From contig SYCV01000259.1 in the NCBI GenBank assembly GCA_005786805.1, forward strand, positions 1 to 50,776: a stretch of DNA of 50,776 nucleotides. Reading direction: 5' to 3'. This DNA comes from Planctomycetia bacterium (lineage in GTDB: Bacteria; Planctomycetota; Planctomycetia; Gemmatales; Gemmataceae). Shown piece by piece: positions 41,807 to 50,776 of this stretch (its first letter is position 1; every line of letters starts with the position of its first letter). The translations under genes were made by a program, and so were the position numbers. The notes beneath the pieces are model-generated. The model saw nothing but the letters and a program-made list of their open reading frames with translations. It was not told the origin of the DNA and did no database searches.

Positions 41807-42937
41807 ATGCTTAGATTTCCAACACTTTTAATGACTCTTGTTATTTTTTCATCCCCACAGTTCGCCCAGGCAAAGGATCCCATGGTTTTTATCTCAGCAT
41901 TCGCAGGTGGTGACCAGGGTGCGATCCACTCCTTTGATTTTGACCTCTCAACTGGTTCATTAAAACCCCTTCATCGAACCACCACCGTACAGAATCCCTT
42001 TTTCCTAGCGCTGTCTCCTGATAAAAAGTTCCTTTATTCCATTCACGCCCTCAAATTCGGAAGCAAGGAAGCCGAGGAAATCGCAGCCTTCAAACTTCTT
42101 GGAACCGATGGAAAACTCGAATTGCTCAACAAGCAATCCGCAAGGGGTTCAGCCGCCTGTTATCTTCATGTTGATAATCCGGGTAAAACCGTCGTGGTTG
42201 CAAATTATTCATCTGGAAGCGTGGCATCGCTTCCCGTGAAAGAGGATGGCTCACTGGGTGAGGCGGCATCTTTTTTCCAACATGCTGGTTCCAGCGTAAA
42301 CCCAGCCAGGCAAAAAGAACCGCATGCCCATTGCATCGTGGTCAGCCCTGATAATAAATACGCATTCGCTGCTGACCTGGGATTGGACCAGGTTCTTTGT
42401 TACAAGCTTGATTCCAAGCAGGGCAAAATAACCGCCAATGATCCCCCGTTTGCAAGGACTCCCGCTGGTGCTGGACCAAGGCATCTTACTTTTCATCCCA
42501 ATGGCAAAAAAGTTTATGTCATCAACGAGCTTTTGAATTCCGTCACTTTGTTCGACTACGATTCAACAAAGGGTTCCTTGAGGGAAGAACAGACCATCTC
42601 TACCCTTCCTGGTGATTTTAAAGGCACCAGTTACTGCGCGGATTTGAAAATTACCCCAGATGGCAAATATCTTTATGGCACCAACCGTGGTCACGATAGC
42701 ATCGCCTGCTACTCGATCGGGGCTGATGGCAAGTTGACCCTGGTCAATATTGAGCCCAGTCTGGGCAAGGGACCACAAAATCTTGCGATCACCTCGAATG
42801 GGGAATGGTTGTTGTGTGCGAATATGCCCGGAAAAAATGTCGCCATATTTCGCATCGATCCCAAAACAGGAAAGATCAAACCCGTGGGTGAACCTGTCTC
42901 CATGCCGAGCCCCTCCTGCATCATGCTGGTTCAATAA
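41807..42937 (+). CDS. Exported 7-bladed propeller lactonase (YbhE/6-phosphogluconolactonase-like)
   Basis: The 376-residue protein has a signal peptide (AQA-KDP) and seven repeated blades typical of the cytoplasmic lactonase family. They include FFLALSPDKKFLYSIH, HCIVVSPDNKYAFAADLGLDQVLCYKLD, GPRHLTFHPNGKKVYVINEL, LKITPDGKYLYGTNRGHDSIACYSI and GPQNLAITSNGEWLLCANM. The R-H and N-R-G-H-D-S positions match the putative active site. The E. coli relative hydrolyses 6-phosphogluconolactone in the cytoplasm. Exported planctomycete versions probably act on free sugar lactones (inference). AGGAG is nine bases before the ATG. The next gene follows after 28 bases. Confidence 0.9.
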   Translation: MLRFPTLLMTLVIFSSPQFAQAKDPMVFISAFAGGDQGAIHSFDFDLSTGSLKPLHRTTTVQNPFFLALSPDKKFLYSIHALKFGSKEAEEIAAFKLLGTDGKLELLNKQSARGSAACYLHVDNPGKTVVVANYSSGSVASLPVKEDGSLGEAASFFQHAGSSVNPARQKEPHAHCIVVSPDNKYAFAADLGLDQVLCYKLDSKQGKITANDPPFARTPAGAGPRHLTFHPNGKKVYVINELLNSVTLFDYDSTKGSLREEQTISTLPGDFKGTSYCADLKITPDGKYLYGTNRGHDSIACYSIGADGKLTLVNIEPSLGKGPQNLAITSNGEWLLCANMPGKNVAIFRIDPKTGKIKPVGEPVSMPSPSCIMLVQ

Positions 42938-42965
42938 TTAATCAGTTTCATCAGGAATTCAAATC

Positions 42966-45692
42966 ATGCTTAAGCTGAGCTTTTTAGTATTGGTTTCCTT
43001 GGTAAATGCCAATGGGATTGAAAACTGGAAAACCCTGCCTGAAGAGTTCAAAGGTGCCTCCGTTGCCGGGGAAAAGGCCATATTAAACTCGGATAAATGG
43101 GCTTATCTGGTAGCGCCAACAGAATCTTTGAACAATGAAATTTCAGCGACAATTACCATCAACGATGCCGCGAAACAATTTGGATTCTTTGGAAGTTCAT
43201 GGAGTGCCTGGCCTGATGCCTCTTTTGGCGATGGTGGCTTTGAGGCTGCCTTGTTACTTCGGGGAGGCAGGAATTCAGGTTACAGGATTCAACTTTCCCA
43301 TAAATACCAGATGCTGGCATTGGTCAAGTTTCCAGAGGGAGGCTACCTGAGAGTTGTCCCTTGTGTTGTGAAAACCAAGGAACCACATTTGATCAAAGCC
43401 ACCATTGCGGGAAACCAAATCAGTGTGCACATGGATGGAAAAGAGCGGATCCGGCACATGGATGATTTTCTTACTGTTGACAAGGGCTTCTTTGGTGTTG
43501 GCGCCAGCAGTGGCGCCAAGGTTGAATTCTCTGAAATCAACATCAGCAAGGTTGAGCCCAGACCGATCATTGCCCCCTCTCCCCATAAACCGAATTTTTC
43601 CGTGAGGAAGTTTCTTGGAGGCAGGGATTGGGTGTTTGATGGGGATGAACCGATCCTTCAACTTCATCACGACAAGGATCCCAGTTGTTTTGCAAAGCTA
43701 AGGCCAGGCTACAAACCACAGCTTAATTTTGATTCTCATTGGGGGTTGGAAAACCAGGGCGCCTTCAATGATGCCGCAAGCAAATGGACAAACCCTGTTG
43801 TCTCAGGCGGTGGTGAAACCATCAAGGCGACATGGTCCGCCCGAAATGTCAAAGACAGGTTTGTCACCAAAAGCAGCCTCATCGTTGGCTACGACACGGT
43901 TCGTAAAAGTTACACCTACGATATTGATAGCGAACTTGAGGTGCTACCCGGTCAACCATTCCATTTCCGTTATGGATTTGACTTTGAACACCACACGCCC
44001 TTGGATCCCTTTCGCTGGCAATATCTTATCGCCAAGAAAAAAAATGGGGAGCTTTACCACCGGCCTGTCTATCCGATAGACCCCGGCCCGCAATATGATC
44101 TTGAAACTTATCATGGTATTCGAGTCTGGTATGGCAGGCACGGCGAGACGATGCATGTTGCTCCATCGGTGGAGTATTCAATCGAGCCGGATTGGAACCG
44201 GGTTGGCAAAGATCCCGCCAAGCAAACCCAGCGCAAATTAAATACCGCCGTTTGCGCTGCTTTTTATGACACCGGTGTGAGTTTTGAACCGGAAACTTCC
44301 GAGCCCGGAACAAAAGTCAAAGTCAAGTATCGATATACTGGCATTCCCGCCACCGAGGCGGAAGGCATGTTCAATGCCTCAAAGATCTATGATTCCCCGA
44401 CCCTTGACCCCAACCACCATTACATATTTGCGGATGAGTGGCCAAAAATCACCTTCAGCAAATTTGAACCCATGAGCAAATCTTGGATTTTAGGCAGGTC
44501 GCCCTTTATGACCGCCCATAATACCAGGCCGACCTACGAACTTGAAAAAAATTGTGGGGCCGGAAGTGGCTTTGCCATGAAGCTTGGCCCTGCTTCCTTC
44601 GGCAAAGCGAACCTTCCGATTGGAACAACACTTTCCAAGGGTCGTTATGTTGTTTCAGCGATGGTGAAACTGGTGAACATACATGGGCCGGGCGGGCGTT
44701 TTGAAATTGAAGCCAGCCAGGCCAAGACCAATAAACCATTGGCCAGGGCCACACACTTTGCAGGAAATGGAACCTCAGAATGGAAGAAACAGGGTTTCGT
44801 CTTTGAGATTCCCGAGGATGCGGGAATACTTTCACTTGCGCTTGGAAATTCAGGAACCGGCGAAATGCTGGTGACCGATGTTGAATTTAAAAAACTTGGA
44901 GATGGTGAACCAACTCCAGTTGGAATACTTTCCAAAGCCAATGACCAACCAGCAACCATGATCAAGCCCATGGAAGGGGCGATCGCGGATTACCGTATGC
45001 TGGAGGGCAAAGGACACACAGTTTTCAATTATGCCGGCGGACCACACCTTGATTTGGCGAACCTGCAATGGGTTGTGGATTCAGGTAAACCGGCTTTGCG
45101 CTTTGCGGAAAACACCACTGCTGCCAGGGATTACCGTCTTGATGGAACCTTGGGTCGAATGTACTTTTCCCATCCTTCCAACGCCGACAAGGGATCTGTA
45201 CCAGTCGCCCTGAGTGGTCACCATGGAGGTGGCGAAACAAAGAAGGGCATCACCCTTGCCGCATGGATCAAGCCAGCACCAGAGATGGGAAAAAGCCAGC
45301 ACCAGGGCAGGGCTGATATCATCGGTTATGGCGCAAGGCGTTTCATTCTCGCATTGGATGGGCAAAAGGCACCCTATACATTAAGCGCGAAAATAAATGT
45401 GAATGATGTCATTTCCTCCACCACAAAACTTGATGCGGACCGTTGGTATCATGTCGCCCTTACCGCGGAGCCAACGGATGGGCAATGGTTGGTACGCACT
45501 TACATTGATGGCAATAAAACCGCGGAGGGAGTCACGAAAAAATTCCCATCGAATTCAATCATTCCCCCATCCTTGATTCTCGGATGTGAGATTTTCTATT
45601 TTCATTCCTCATATTACCGCGGACTGATAGGCCAAACACTTGTTTTTGATCGAAGCTTGACAGGTGATGAAATTTCCAAGCTAGCCAGGTAA
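42966..45692 (+). CDS. Exported multidomain lectin-like protein, 908 aa
   Basis: A short signal peptide precedes a concanavalin-like domain (about 20-195, with GGRNSGYRIQLSHKYQ and GFFGVGASSGAKVEFSEINI). A central domain of about 280 residues (about 210-490) has no family I recognise. It is rich in aromatic and charged residues (FHFRYGFDFEHHTPLDPFRW, YHGIRVWYGRHGETMHV). A carbohydrate-binding-like beta-sandwich comes next (about 510-655). A C-terminal LamG/laminin-G-like jelly roll follows (about 765-905, ITLAAWIKP, DRWYHVALTAEP, TYIDGNKTAEG, GLIGQTLVFDRSLTGDEISKL). The layout suggests a polysaccharide-binding or -degrading enzyme with the active site in the central part, but no catalytic residues are identifiable. 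It is co-transcribed with the lactonase. Confidence 0.82.
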   Translation: MLKLSFLVLVSLVNANGIENWKTLPEEFKGASVAGEKAILNSDKWAYLVAPTESLNNEISATITINDAAKQFGFFGSSWSAWPDASFGDGGFEAALLLRGGRNSGYRIQLSHKYQMLALVKFPEGGYLRVVPCVVKTKEPHLIKATIAGNQISVHMDGKERIRHMDDFLTVDKGFFGVGASSGAKVEFSEINISKVEPRPIIAPSPHKPNFSVRKFLGGRDWVFDGDEPILQLHHDKDPSCFAKLRPGYKPQLNFDSHWGLENQGAFNDAASKWTNPVVSGGGETIKATWSARNVKDRFVTKSSLIVGYDTVRKSYTYDIDSELEVLPGQPFHFRYGFDFEHHTPLDPFRWQYLIAKKKNGELYHRPVYPIDPGPQYDLETYHGIRVWYGRHGETMHVAPSVEYSIEPDWNRVGKDPAKQTQRKLNTAVCAAFYDTGVSFEPETSEPGTKVKVKYRYTGIPATEAEGMFNASKIYDSPTLDPNHHYIFADEWPKITFSKFEPMSKSWILGRSPFMTAHNTRPTYELEKNCGAGSGFAMKLGPASFGKANLPIGTTLSKGRYVVSAMVKLVNIHGPGGRFEIEASQAKTNKPLARATHFAGNGTSEWKKQGFVFEIPEDAGILSLALGNSGTGEMLVTDVEFKKLGDGEPTPVGILSKANDQPATMIKPMEGAIADYRMLEGKGHTVFNYAGGPHLDLANLQWVVDSGKPALRFAENTTAARDYRLDGTLGRMYFSHPSNADKGSVPVALSGHHGGGETKKGITLAAWIKPAPEMGKSQHQGRADIIGYGARRFILALDGQKAPYTLSAKINVNDVISSTTKLDADRWYHVALTAEPTDGQWLVRTYIDGNKTAEGVTKKFPSNSIIPPSLILGCEIFYFHSSYYRGLIGQTLVFDRSLTGDEISKLAR

Positions 45693-46024
45693 CGCCTGAC
45701 ACATTCGATTTTGATCACCTATTACGGACTATAAATTAATCCCTTTAAAATGTTTTTTGACAGTCAGATCATTATTGAAAATAAATGACAAACTTATTTT
45801 CAACAAGAAGCCCGCATGCGCGGACATTTAACACCAATAATTTGCAGAGGTATAATTGCATCCGGAATTCTTGTGATTATTTAAGGCAGACTGCTGAAAA
45901 ATCACGGGGGTTTTATCGCAAACATATTTAATCGCAGGGAGGTTTCATTCGATTTGAAAGGTATTTTAATTTATTCTTTGTGAAAATGACTTGATTGAAT
46001 CTTTTGGAATTTGATGGGAATAAC
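45693..46024 (+). promoter_or_regulatory. 332-base gap with a candidate promoter
   Basis: TATAAT at 45851-45856 has a poor -35 (TTTAAC) 18 bases before it and lies about 170 bases before the sulfatase start. An AG-rich stretch (GCAGGGAGG near 45940) is not next to any start. A 22-codon open frame at 45816 lacks a ribosome site and overlaps the promoter, so I do not call it. Nothing else stands out. Confidence 0.35.
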
Positions 46025-47383
46025 ATGATAAAAAAACAACTGGTGATTTTGATTTGTATTTTTGTTCTGGTTGGATCTGTTTATCCCTCTGAATCAAAGG
46101 TCGATAAACCCAATTTTTTGATCATCCTCACGGATGACCATGGATATGGGGATGTTTCAACATACCACCAATCAGATGTTCGCACCCCAAATATTGATCG
46201 CATCGGAAAAGAGGGCATGGTTTTCACCACCATGCGCTCCAACTGCACGGTTTGTTCGCCATCGCGCGCGGCAATATTGACAGGCCGGTACCCGGATAGG
46301 GTTGGTGTGCCCGGTGTGATTCGAACCAAGCCGGAGGATTCCTGGGGGTATTTTACCCCGGGAGTTCCCACATTGGCTGATGAACTTTCAAAAGCAGGGT
46401 ATCACACGGGTATCGTGGGCAAATGGCATCTGGGACTCGAATCTCCCAATATTCCAAATGATCGTGGATTTGATTTCTTTCATGGGTTCCTTGGTGACAT
46501 GATGGATAGCTATACCACGCATCTTCGTCATGGGAAAAATTATCTTCGACTTAACAAGACTGAAATTCAAGCCGAGGGGCATGCCACGAATTTGTTCACC
46601 AACTGGGCTTCCGAATATCTTCGCGATCGTGCCAAAACCAGGGATAAACCGTTTTTCCTCTACCTTGCCTACAATGCCCCGCATTTCCCAATCGAACCAC
46701 CCGCGGAATTTCTTGCCCGCGTGAAAAAACGATCGCCTAACCTTCCTGAAAAGCGGGCGAAAAATGTGGCGTTTATTGATCATCTTGATGAACAAGTTGG
46801 ACAAGTTTTGGATGTTTTGAAAGAAACCGGCTTGGAACAAAACACTCTTGTGGTGTTTAGCGCGGACAACGGTGGCTCCATTCCACATGGGCAGAACAAT
46901 GATCCCTGGCGTGGTGGCAAGCAGGATCACTATGACGGTGGCTTGCGAATTCCTTTTCTAATGCGCTGGCCAGCACTCATCAAACCAGGTTCCAAAAATG
47001 ATTACGCGGGATTGAACTTCGACCTTTTTCCCACATTTATCGAACTGGCAGGCGGAAAACCATCAATTGATTTGGATGCGGTTAGTTTGGTTCCCATTAT
47101 CAAAGGCGAAAACATAACCTCCACGCGTGAACTATATTTCACCCGCAGGGAAGGCGGGATGGCCTATGGGGGGAAAAGTTACGAGGCACTTATCCGCGGG
47201 GAATGGAAATTGTTGCAAAACACACCTTTTGCACCGCTCGAACTTTACAACATCAAATCTGATCCACTGGAAAAGAATAATCTGGCATCCAATGAACCAA
47301 GGGTATTAAATGAATTATCGGGAACATTGAGAACGCACATCCAGCGTGGTGGCTCTACTCCCTGGCAAAAGCCCCGGGAATGA
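46025..47383 (+). CDS. Exported sulfatase (N-acetylgalactosamine-6-sulfatase/arylsulfatase-like)
   Basis: The 452-residue sulfatase has a signal peptide. FLIILTDDHGYGDVS forms the metal site and NCTVCSPSRAAILTGRYP carries formylglycine Cys77. GIVGKWHLG gives the Lys-Trp-His triad part and VVFSADNGG the second metal ligands. RGGKQDHYDGGLRIPFLMRWP is a stretch shared with GALNS-type sulfatases. The ATG at 46025 starts the signal; a TTG 30 bases upstream is less likely. The adjacent esterase gene starts at or just after its stop, so the two form an operon that could remove sulfate and acyl groups from the same glycan. Confidence 0.93.
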   Translation: MIKKQLVILICIFVLVGSVYPSESKVDKPNFLIILTDDHGYGDVSTYHQSDVRTPNIDRIGKEGMVFTTMRSNCTVCSPSRAAILTGRYPDRVGVPGVIRTKPEDSWGYFTPGVPTLADELSKAGYHTGIVGKWHLGLESPNIPNDRGFDFFHGFLGDMMDSYTTHLRHGKNYLRLNKTEIQAEGHATNLFTNWASEYLRDRAKTRDKPFFLYLAYNAPHFPIEPPAEFLARVKKRSPNLPEKRAKNVAFIDHLDEQVGQVLDVLKETGLEQNTLVVFSADNGGSIPHGQNNDPWRGGKQDHYDGGLRIPFLMRWPALIKPGSKNDYAGLNFDLFPTFIELAGGKPSIDLDAVSLVPIIKGENITSTRELYFTRREGGMAYGGKSYEALIRGEWKLLQNTPFAPLELYNIKSDPLEKNNLASNEPRVLNELSGTLRTHIQRGGSTPWQKPRE

Positions 47384-47415
47384 CATTTTTCCCCTGGCGC
47401 TCAATGGAAATTCAT

Positions 47416-48318
47416 ATGAGAAACACTTTCAAAATTTTTACCAACTTTTCTATCGTGGCATTTTTCCTGATTTTCAACAGGGATGCATTGGCACAAAACA
47501 AGGCCGTCAACAAGACTTATCCTCCGATGATCGAGGATGCCAAAGTTGAAGTATACCGCAAGGTGGGTGATACAGAGCTAAAGGTTTGGATATTTGAGCC
47601 CAAGGATAAAAATCCGAAGCCCCGCGCCGCGATCGTCTTTTTCTTTGGCGGAGGCTGGACAAGTGGCTCCCCCGCGCAATTTGTGCCCCAATGCAGGCAC
47701 CTTGCGGAACGGGGCATGATTGCCATTGTTGCAGACTACCGGGTTGCATCCCGAAACATGGTAAAGCCGGTAGAATGCGTGGGTGATGCCAAGGCTTGCG
47801 TGCGGTGGATCCGATCAAATGCCAATCGGCTCGGTGTAGACCCCGAACGAATCGCGGCAGGAGGTGGAAGCGCAGGCGGGCATCTCGCTGCTGCAACCGG
47901 CACGCTTCCCGGTTTGGAGGCAAGGGATGAAAATACAAAGGTTTCAAGCGCACCCAACGCGATGGTTTTATTCAATCCCGCACTGGTGCTTGCCCCGATC
48001 CCAGATGTCAACCTGGATGGATTTCTTTCAAATTCAAATGCAGCGCGTTTCGGTTGTAAGCCCGAGGAAATCTCCCCCGCCCATCATGTGAAGAAGGGAA
48101 CCCCTCCAACGATTATTTTCCATGGGAAAGCCGATGCGACCGTCCCGTATGCCTCGGCTCAAAAATTTTCAAACCTAATGAAAAACGCTGGGAATCGCTG
48201 CGAACTAATTGGGTATGAGGGTGAAGGACACGGATTTTTCAACACCAGGAAAATGCGTGAAACATTGGATCAGACTGATGCGTTTTTAGTGTCCCTGGGT
48301 TATCTGCCAAAAAAATAA
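47416..48318 (+). CDS. Exported alpha/beta-hydrolase esterase (carbohydrate-esterase-like)
   Basis: The enzyme has the oxyanion motif FFGGGW (HGGGW-like) around residue 78. Its triad is Ser152 in GGGSAGGH, Asp240 in HGKADATVP and His272 in GEGHGFF. This resembles hormone-sensitive-lipase-type esterases and acetyl-xylan-type esterases near sulfatases. From ATG 47416 the 300-residue product begins with a good signal peptide (MRNTFKIFTNFSIVAFFLIF, then ALA-QNK). An alternative ATG at 47380 overlaps the sulfatase stop as ATGA and would add 12 residues ahead of the signal. Likely role: removal of acetyl or similar groups from a polysaccharide (inference). Confidence 0.88.
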   Translation: MRNTFKIFTNFSIVAFFLIFNRDALAQNKAVNKTYPPMIEDAKVEVYRKVGDTELKVWIFEPKDKNPKPRAAIVFFFGGGWTSGSPAQFVPQCRHLAERGMIAIVADYRVASRNMVKPVECVGDAKACVRWIRSNANRLGVDPERIAAGGGSAGGHLAAATGTLPGLEARDENTKVSSAPNAMVLFNPALVLAPIPDVNLDGFLSNSNAARFGCKPEEISPAHHVKKGTPPTIIFHGKADATVPYASAQKFSNLMKNAGNRCELIGYEGEGHGFFNTRKMRETLDQTDAFLVSLGYLPKK

Positions 48319-48461
48319 TCGCTTTCGAAATGTATTGCAAATTGCCTTAGAATCACAACTTGCATACTGGTGACCACGGAGGCATGTGCGATCTTGCGAA
48401 TTAAATCCCACCAGCAAATTATGATTCCCTTGTTTTGTGAATTTATCCTTGTCCAAGAGCC

Positions 48462-50066
48462 ATGATCATGAAAAACATTTTTCTTTGCCTTGCATTTGTA
48501 TTTTCCTTTGTTTCACACTTGGGAGCCGCTCCAAACTCCGCTCCAAATATCATTTATGTGCTTTGTGATGACCTTGGTTATGGCGATGTGAGATGCCTAA
48601 ATCCAAATGGCAAGATAGCAACCCCGCACATGGATGCGCTGGCCGCCAAGGGGATGATTTTTACCGATGTGCATTCCAGCTCTTCCGTTTGCTCACCCAC
48701 CCGATATGGGATCATGACAGGTCGTTACAACTGGCGCACCAAATTGCAAAGTGGCGTTCTTGGCGGCTTAAGCCCAAGGCTTATTGAACAAGGTAGACTG
48801 ACCACCGCGCAACTTCTCAAAAACAATGGGTATAACACGGCTTGCATTGGCAAATGGCATCTCGGCATGGATTGGGTCAAGAAAGAAGGAAAAGAGGTTG
48901 CTGAACTGAACATTGAATCGGCCACCCAGGTGAACAATGTTGATTATTCAAAACCGATCAAGAATGGCCCCAACAGCGTCGGCTTTGACTATTACTTTGG
49001 CATCAGTGCCTCTTTGGATATGGTGCCTTACACTTTCATCGAAAACGACCGGGTCACCAAGCTTCCAACGGTTGACAAGGATTTTCCCATGTTCCTTGGC
49101 AGGGAAAAAGGAAAATGTCGCAGGGGTCCCGCTGCCCCAGACTTTGAAGTTGAGGATGTTCTTCCCACACTTACCACCAAGGCGGTTGATTTTGTGAAGT
49201 CCCGTGGTGTTGAAGCCAAGGCTGGCAAGCCATTTTTTCTTTATCTGCCTTTGGCATCACCTCATACACCGATAGCACCCACCAAGGAATGGCAGGGTAA
49301 AAGCGGCCTGAATTATTATGCTGACTTCGTCATGCAGACCGATCATAGTCTGGGTTTGATCCTTGCCGAACTTGAGAGACAGGGAATCTCAGACAATACC
49401 CTGGTGATACTTACCAGCGACAATGGTTGCTCACCCCAGGCGGATTTCCCCGAGTTACTTTCCAAGGGGCATAATCCGAGTCATTTATTCCGCGGCCACA
49501 AAGCCGATATCTTTGATGGCGGACATCACATTCCCTTTATTGTACGCTGGCCTGCCAAGGTGAAACCTGGCTCTAAATCTGATCAACTGCTATGCCTGAC
49601 CGACCTGATGGCGACCTGTGCCGATATTTTAAAGGTGCGACTTCCAGCAAACGCAGGCGAAGATAGCGTGAGCTTTCTTCCAGCCCTCTTGGGGCAGGAA
49701 AAAGGTTCCCTGCGCGAAGCATTGGTTCATCACTCGGTGAACGGGACTTTTGCAATCCGCCAGGGTAACATGAAACTTTTGCTTTGCGCGGATTCCGGAG
49801 GTTGGAGCGACCCCCGGCCAGGCACGGTTAAATCCGGGATGCCCGAGGTGCAACTCTTTGATCTAAGCAGGGATATGGGTGAAAAAATCAATCTGCAGGA
49901 CAAGCAACCAGAAACAGTGAAAAAGCTAACCAGCCTTCTTGAAAAATACATTGATGATGGGCGTAGCACCTCGGGTAATCCCCAAAAAAATGATGTCAAG
50001 GTAGACTGGAAGCGTGCCACCAAGATGAAGGATGCGACTAAAGGGAAGGAAAAAAAGAAGATTTAA
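48462..50066 (+). CDS. Exported arylsulfatase
   Basis: The 534-residue sulfatase has a signal peptide (GAA-PNS). IIYVLCDDLGYGDVRCLNPNG forms the metal site and SSVCSPTRYGIMTGRYNWR holds formylglycine Cys77. CIGKWHLGMDW and LTSDNGCSPQ give the remaining active-site parts. HLFRGHKADIFDGGHHIPFIVRWP is typical of the arylsulfatase A/S1 group. The C-terminus ends in lysines (KGKEKKKI), a trait shared with the three operonic sulfatases. ATG codons at 48462 and 48468 are both possible. It stands alone, converging on the truncated DUF1501 gene. Confidence 0.93.
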   Translation: MIMKNIFLCLAFVFSFVSHLGAAPNSAPNIIYVLCDDLGYGDVRCLNPNGKIATPHMDALAAKGMIFTDVHSSSSVCSPTRYGIMTGRYNWRTKLQSGVLGGLSPRLIEQGRLTTAQLLKNNGYNTACIGKWHLGMDWVKKEGKEVAELNIESATQVNNVDYSKPIKNGPNSVGFDYYFGISASLDMVPYTFIENDRVTKLPTVDKDFPMFLGREKGKCRRGPAAPDFEVEDVLPTLTTKAVDFVKSRGVEAKAGKPFFLYLPLASPHTPIAPTKEWQGKSGLNYYADFVMQTDHSLGLILAELERQGISDNTLVILTSDNGCSPQADFPELLSKGHNPSHLFRGHKADIFDGGHHIPFIVRWPAKVKPGSKSDQLLCLTDLMATCADILKVRLPANAGEDSVSFLPALLGQEKGSLREALVHHSVNGTFAIRQGNMKLLLCADSGGWSDPRPGTVKSGMPEVQLFDLSRDMGEKINLQDKQPETVKKLTSLLEKYIDDGRSTSGNPQKNDVKVDWKRATKMKDATKGKEKKKI

Positions 50067-50148
50067 TCCCCAGCATAGGATCATCCAAAAAGCCCTTTAT
50101 ACCGGCATTGATTTTCGAAAAGCCAAGAAAATTCGTACTCAATGCGGA

Positions 50149-50776
50149 TTACGCCAGTATCGATTTGATCACCCTGCCACGCGAGATGGGCAATGGCCTT
50201 TTCTCCATGTCGTGGATGATAGTATCAGCAGAAAAACCAAGACAATGAAACAAGGTTGCAAGATAATCGGCGGGAAGAACTGCATCCGTTGTTGGCTCGG
50301 CGGCGTTTCGATCGGTCTTACCCACCACCACTCCCCCCCTGATGCCACCACCCGCAAGGGCGATTGAAAACACCTTACCCCAGTGGTCCCGCCCGGCCTT
50401 GGCATTAAATCTCGGGGTATGTCCGAATTCCGCCACCCAGCAAACAAGGGTCTCATCAAGCAGACCTCGCTGGGAAAGATCTTCTATAAGCGCTGAGTAA
50501 GTTTGATCCATGGAAGGCATAAGCCAACCCTTCAAACTTTCATTGTGTTTCTCATGGGTATCCCAACCGCCGCCGTTGGGAAGCTTCTTATCCTCGGATA
50601 TCCAGTTTACCTGGACGAGGGATACACCGGCCTCAACCAACCTTCGGGCCAGGAGGACACTTTGTCCATACTTGGTCCTGCCGTAACGATCACGGATGTA
50701 TTGTGGTTCCCTGTTAAGTTCGAAGCTTTCACGGGCTTTATGGCCGGAGATAAGGTCAAGCGCCTGCCGTCTGTAA
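50149..50776 (-). CDS. DUF1501 protein, C-terminal part (cut by window edge)
   Basis: The frame stays open to the right edge, so only the last 208 or so codons are visible. They read DRYGRTKYGQSVLLARRLVEAGVSLVQV, then GWDTHEKHNESLKGWLMPSMDQTYSALIEDL, CWVAEFGHTPRFNAKAGRDHWGKVFSIALAGGG and YLATLFHCLGF. These are standard late DUF1501 positions, with the W-D-T-H and E-F-G-x-T-P parts matching the first DUF1501 gene. A PSCyt1-DUF1549-DUF1553 gene would be expected just beyond the window. It ends with TAA at 50149-50151. Confidence 0.93.
   Translation of the reverse strand, partial: YRRQALDLISGHKARESFELNREPQYIRDRYGRTKYGQSVLLARRLVEAGVSLVQVNWISEDKKLPNGGGWDTHEKHNESLKGWLMPSMDQTYSALIEDLSQRGLLDETLVCWVAEFGHTPRFNAKAGRDHWGKVFSIALAGGGIRGGVVVGKTDRNAAEPTTDAVLPADYLATLFHCLGFSADTIIHDMEKRPLPISRGRVIKSILA

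Noticed and set aside
45816-45884. 22-codon hydrophobic open frame (MRGHLTPIIC...)
   Set aside because: It has no ribosome site and overlaps a better TATAAT promoter candidate; it is too short to support as a gene.
1-50776. CRISPR array, prophage, insertion sequence or toxin-antitoxin pair
   Set aside because: No regularly spaced repeats, transposase, integrase or phage structural genes, and no paired small genes of those types were seen.

Overview
The window looks like a chromosomal segment of a planctomycete (Planctomycetota). The evidence is a planctomycete cytochrome/DUF1549/DUF1553 protein followed by a DUF1501 protein, a second DUF1501 gene at the right edge, five formylglycine-type sulfatases, a DUF6807 (PmoA-like) protein, and many exported proteins with no clear relatives elsewhere. 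Base composition looks moderate, well below the GC-rich members of the phylum. I cannot name a genus. I see no phage, transposase, CRISPR array or rRNA.

Left part (1-15.2 kb): a partial tRNA-Pro, then parB and fusA on the minus strand. Two parS-like 16-mers lie between parB and fusA and flank the fusA terminator. No parA is present. Next come mixed-strand single genes: an exported protein of unknown function, a DUF6807 protein, a conserved cytoplasmic protein of unclear role, a zinc-ribbon membrane protein, a lipoprotein, a tartrate/D-malate dehydrogenase-type enzyme, a divergent subtilase with an O-methyltransferase, a RarD-like permease and an exported glutathione peroxidase.

Central operon (15.3-24.6 kb): eight tightly packed plus-strand genes. 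They are lepA, an enlarged signal peptidase I, a YbgC-type thioesterase, TolQ/ExbB-like and TolR/ExbD-like proteins, two unrecognised membrane proteins and a membrane-anchored PQQ-type propeller. This looks like a cell-envelope module built on a Tol-type proton-driven motor, but without recognisable tolA, tolB or pal. It is the best candidate here for an undescribed system.

A minus-strand operon (28.1-24.6 kb) carries a DJ-1/PfpI protein, a Tat-exported TIM-barrel protein and a tandem metallo-beta-lactamase-fold protein.

Right part (28.2-50.8 kb): mainly exported catabolic genes. It has a DUF4185/DUF5005-like propeller, a three-sulfatase operon, a two-gene small heat-shock operon behind a sigma54-type promoter and a structured leader, a cyclase-fold protein with a CxxCH motif, the PSCyt1-DUF1549-DUF1553 / DUF1501 pair, a lactonase, a 908-residue lectin-like multidomain protein, a sulfatase plus esterase pair, another sulfatase, and a truncated DUF1501 gene. 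Together these suggest degradation of sulfated, acylated polysaccharides, although no glycoside hydrolase of a well-known family is obvious.
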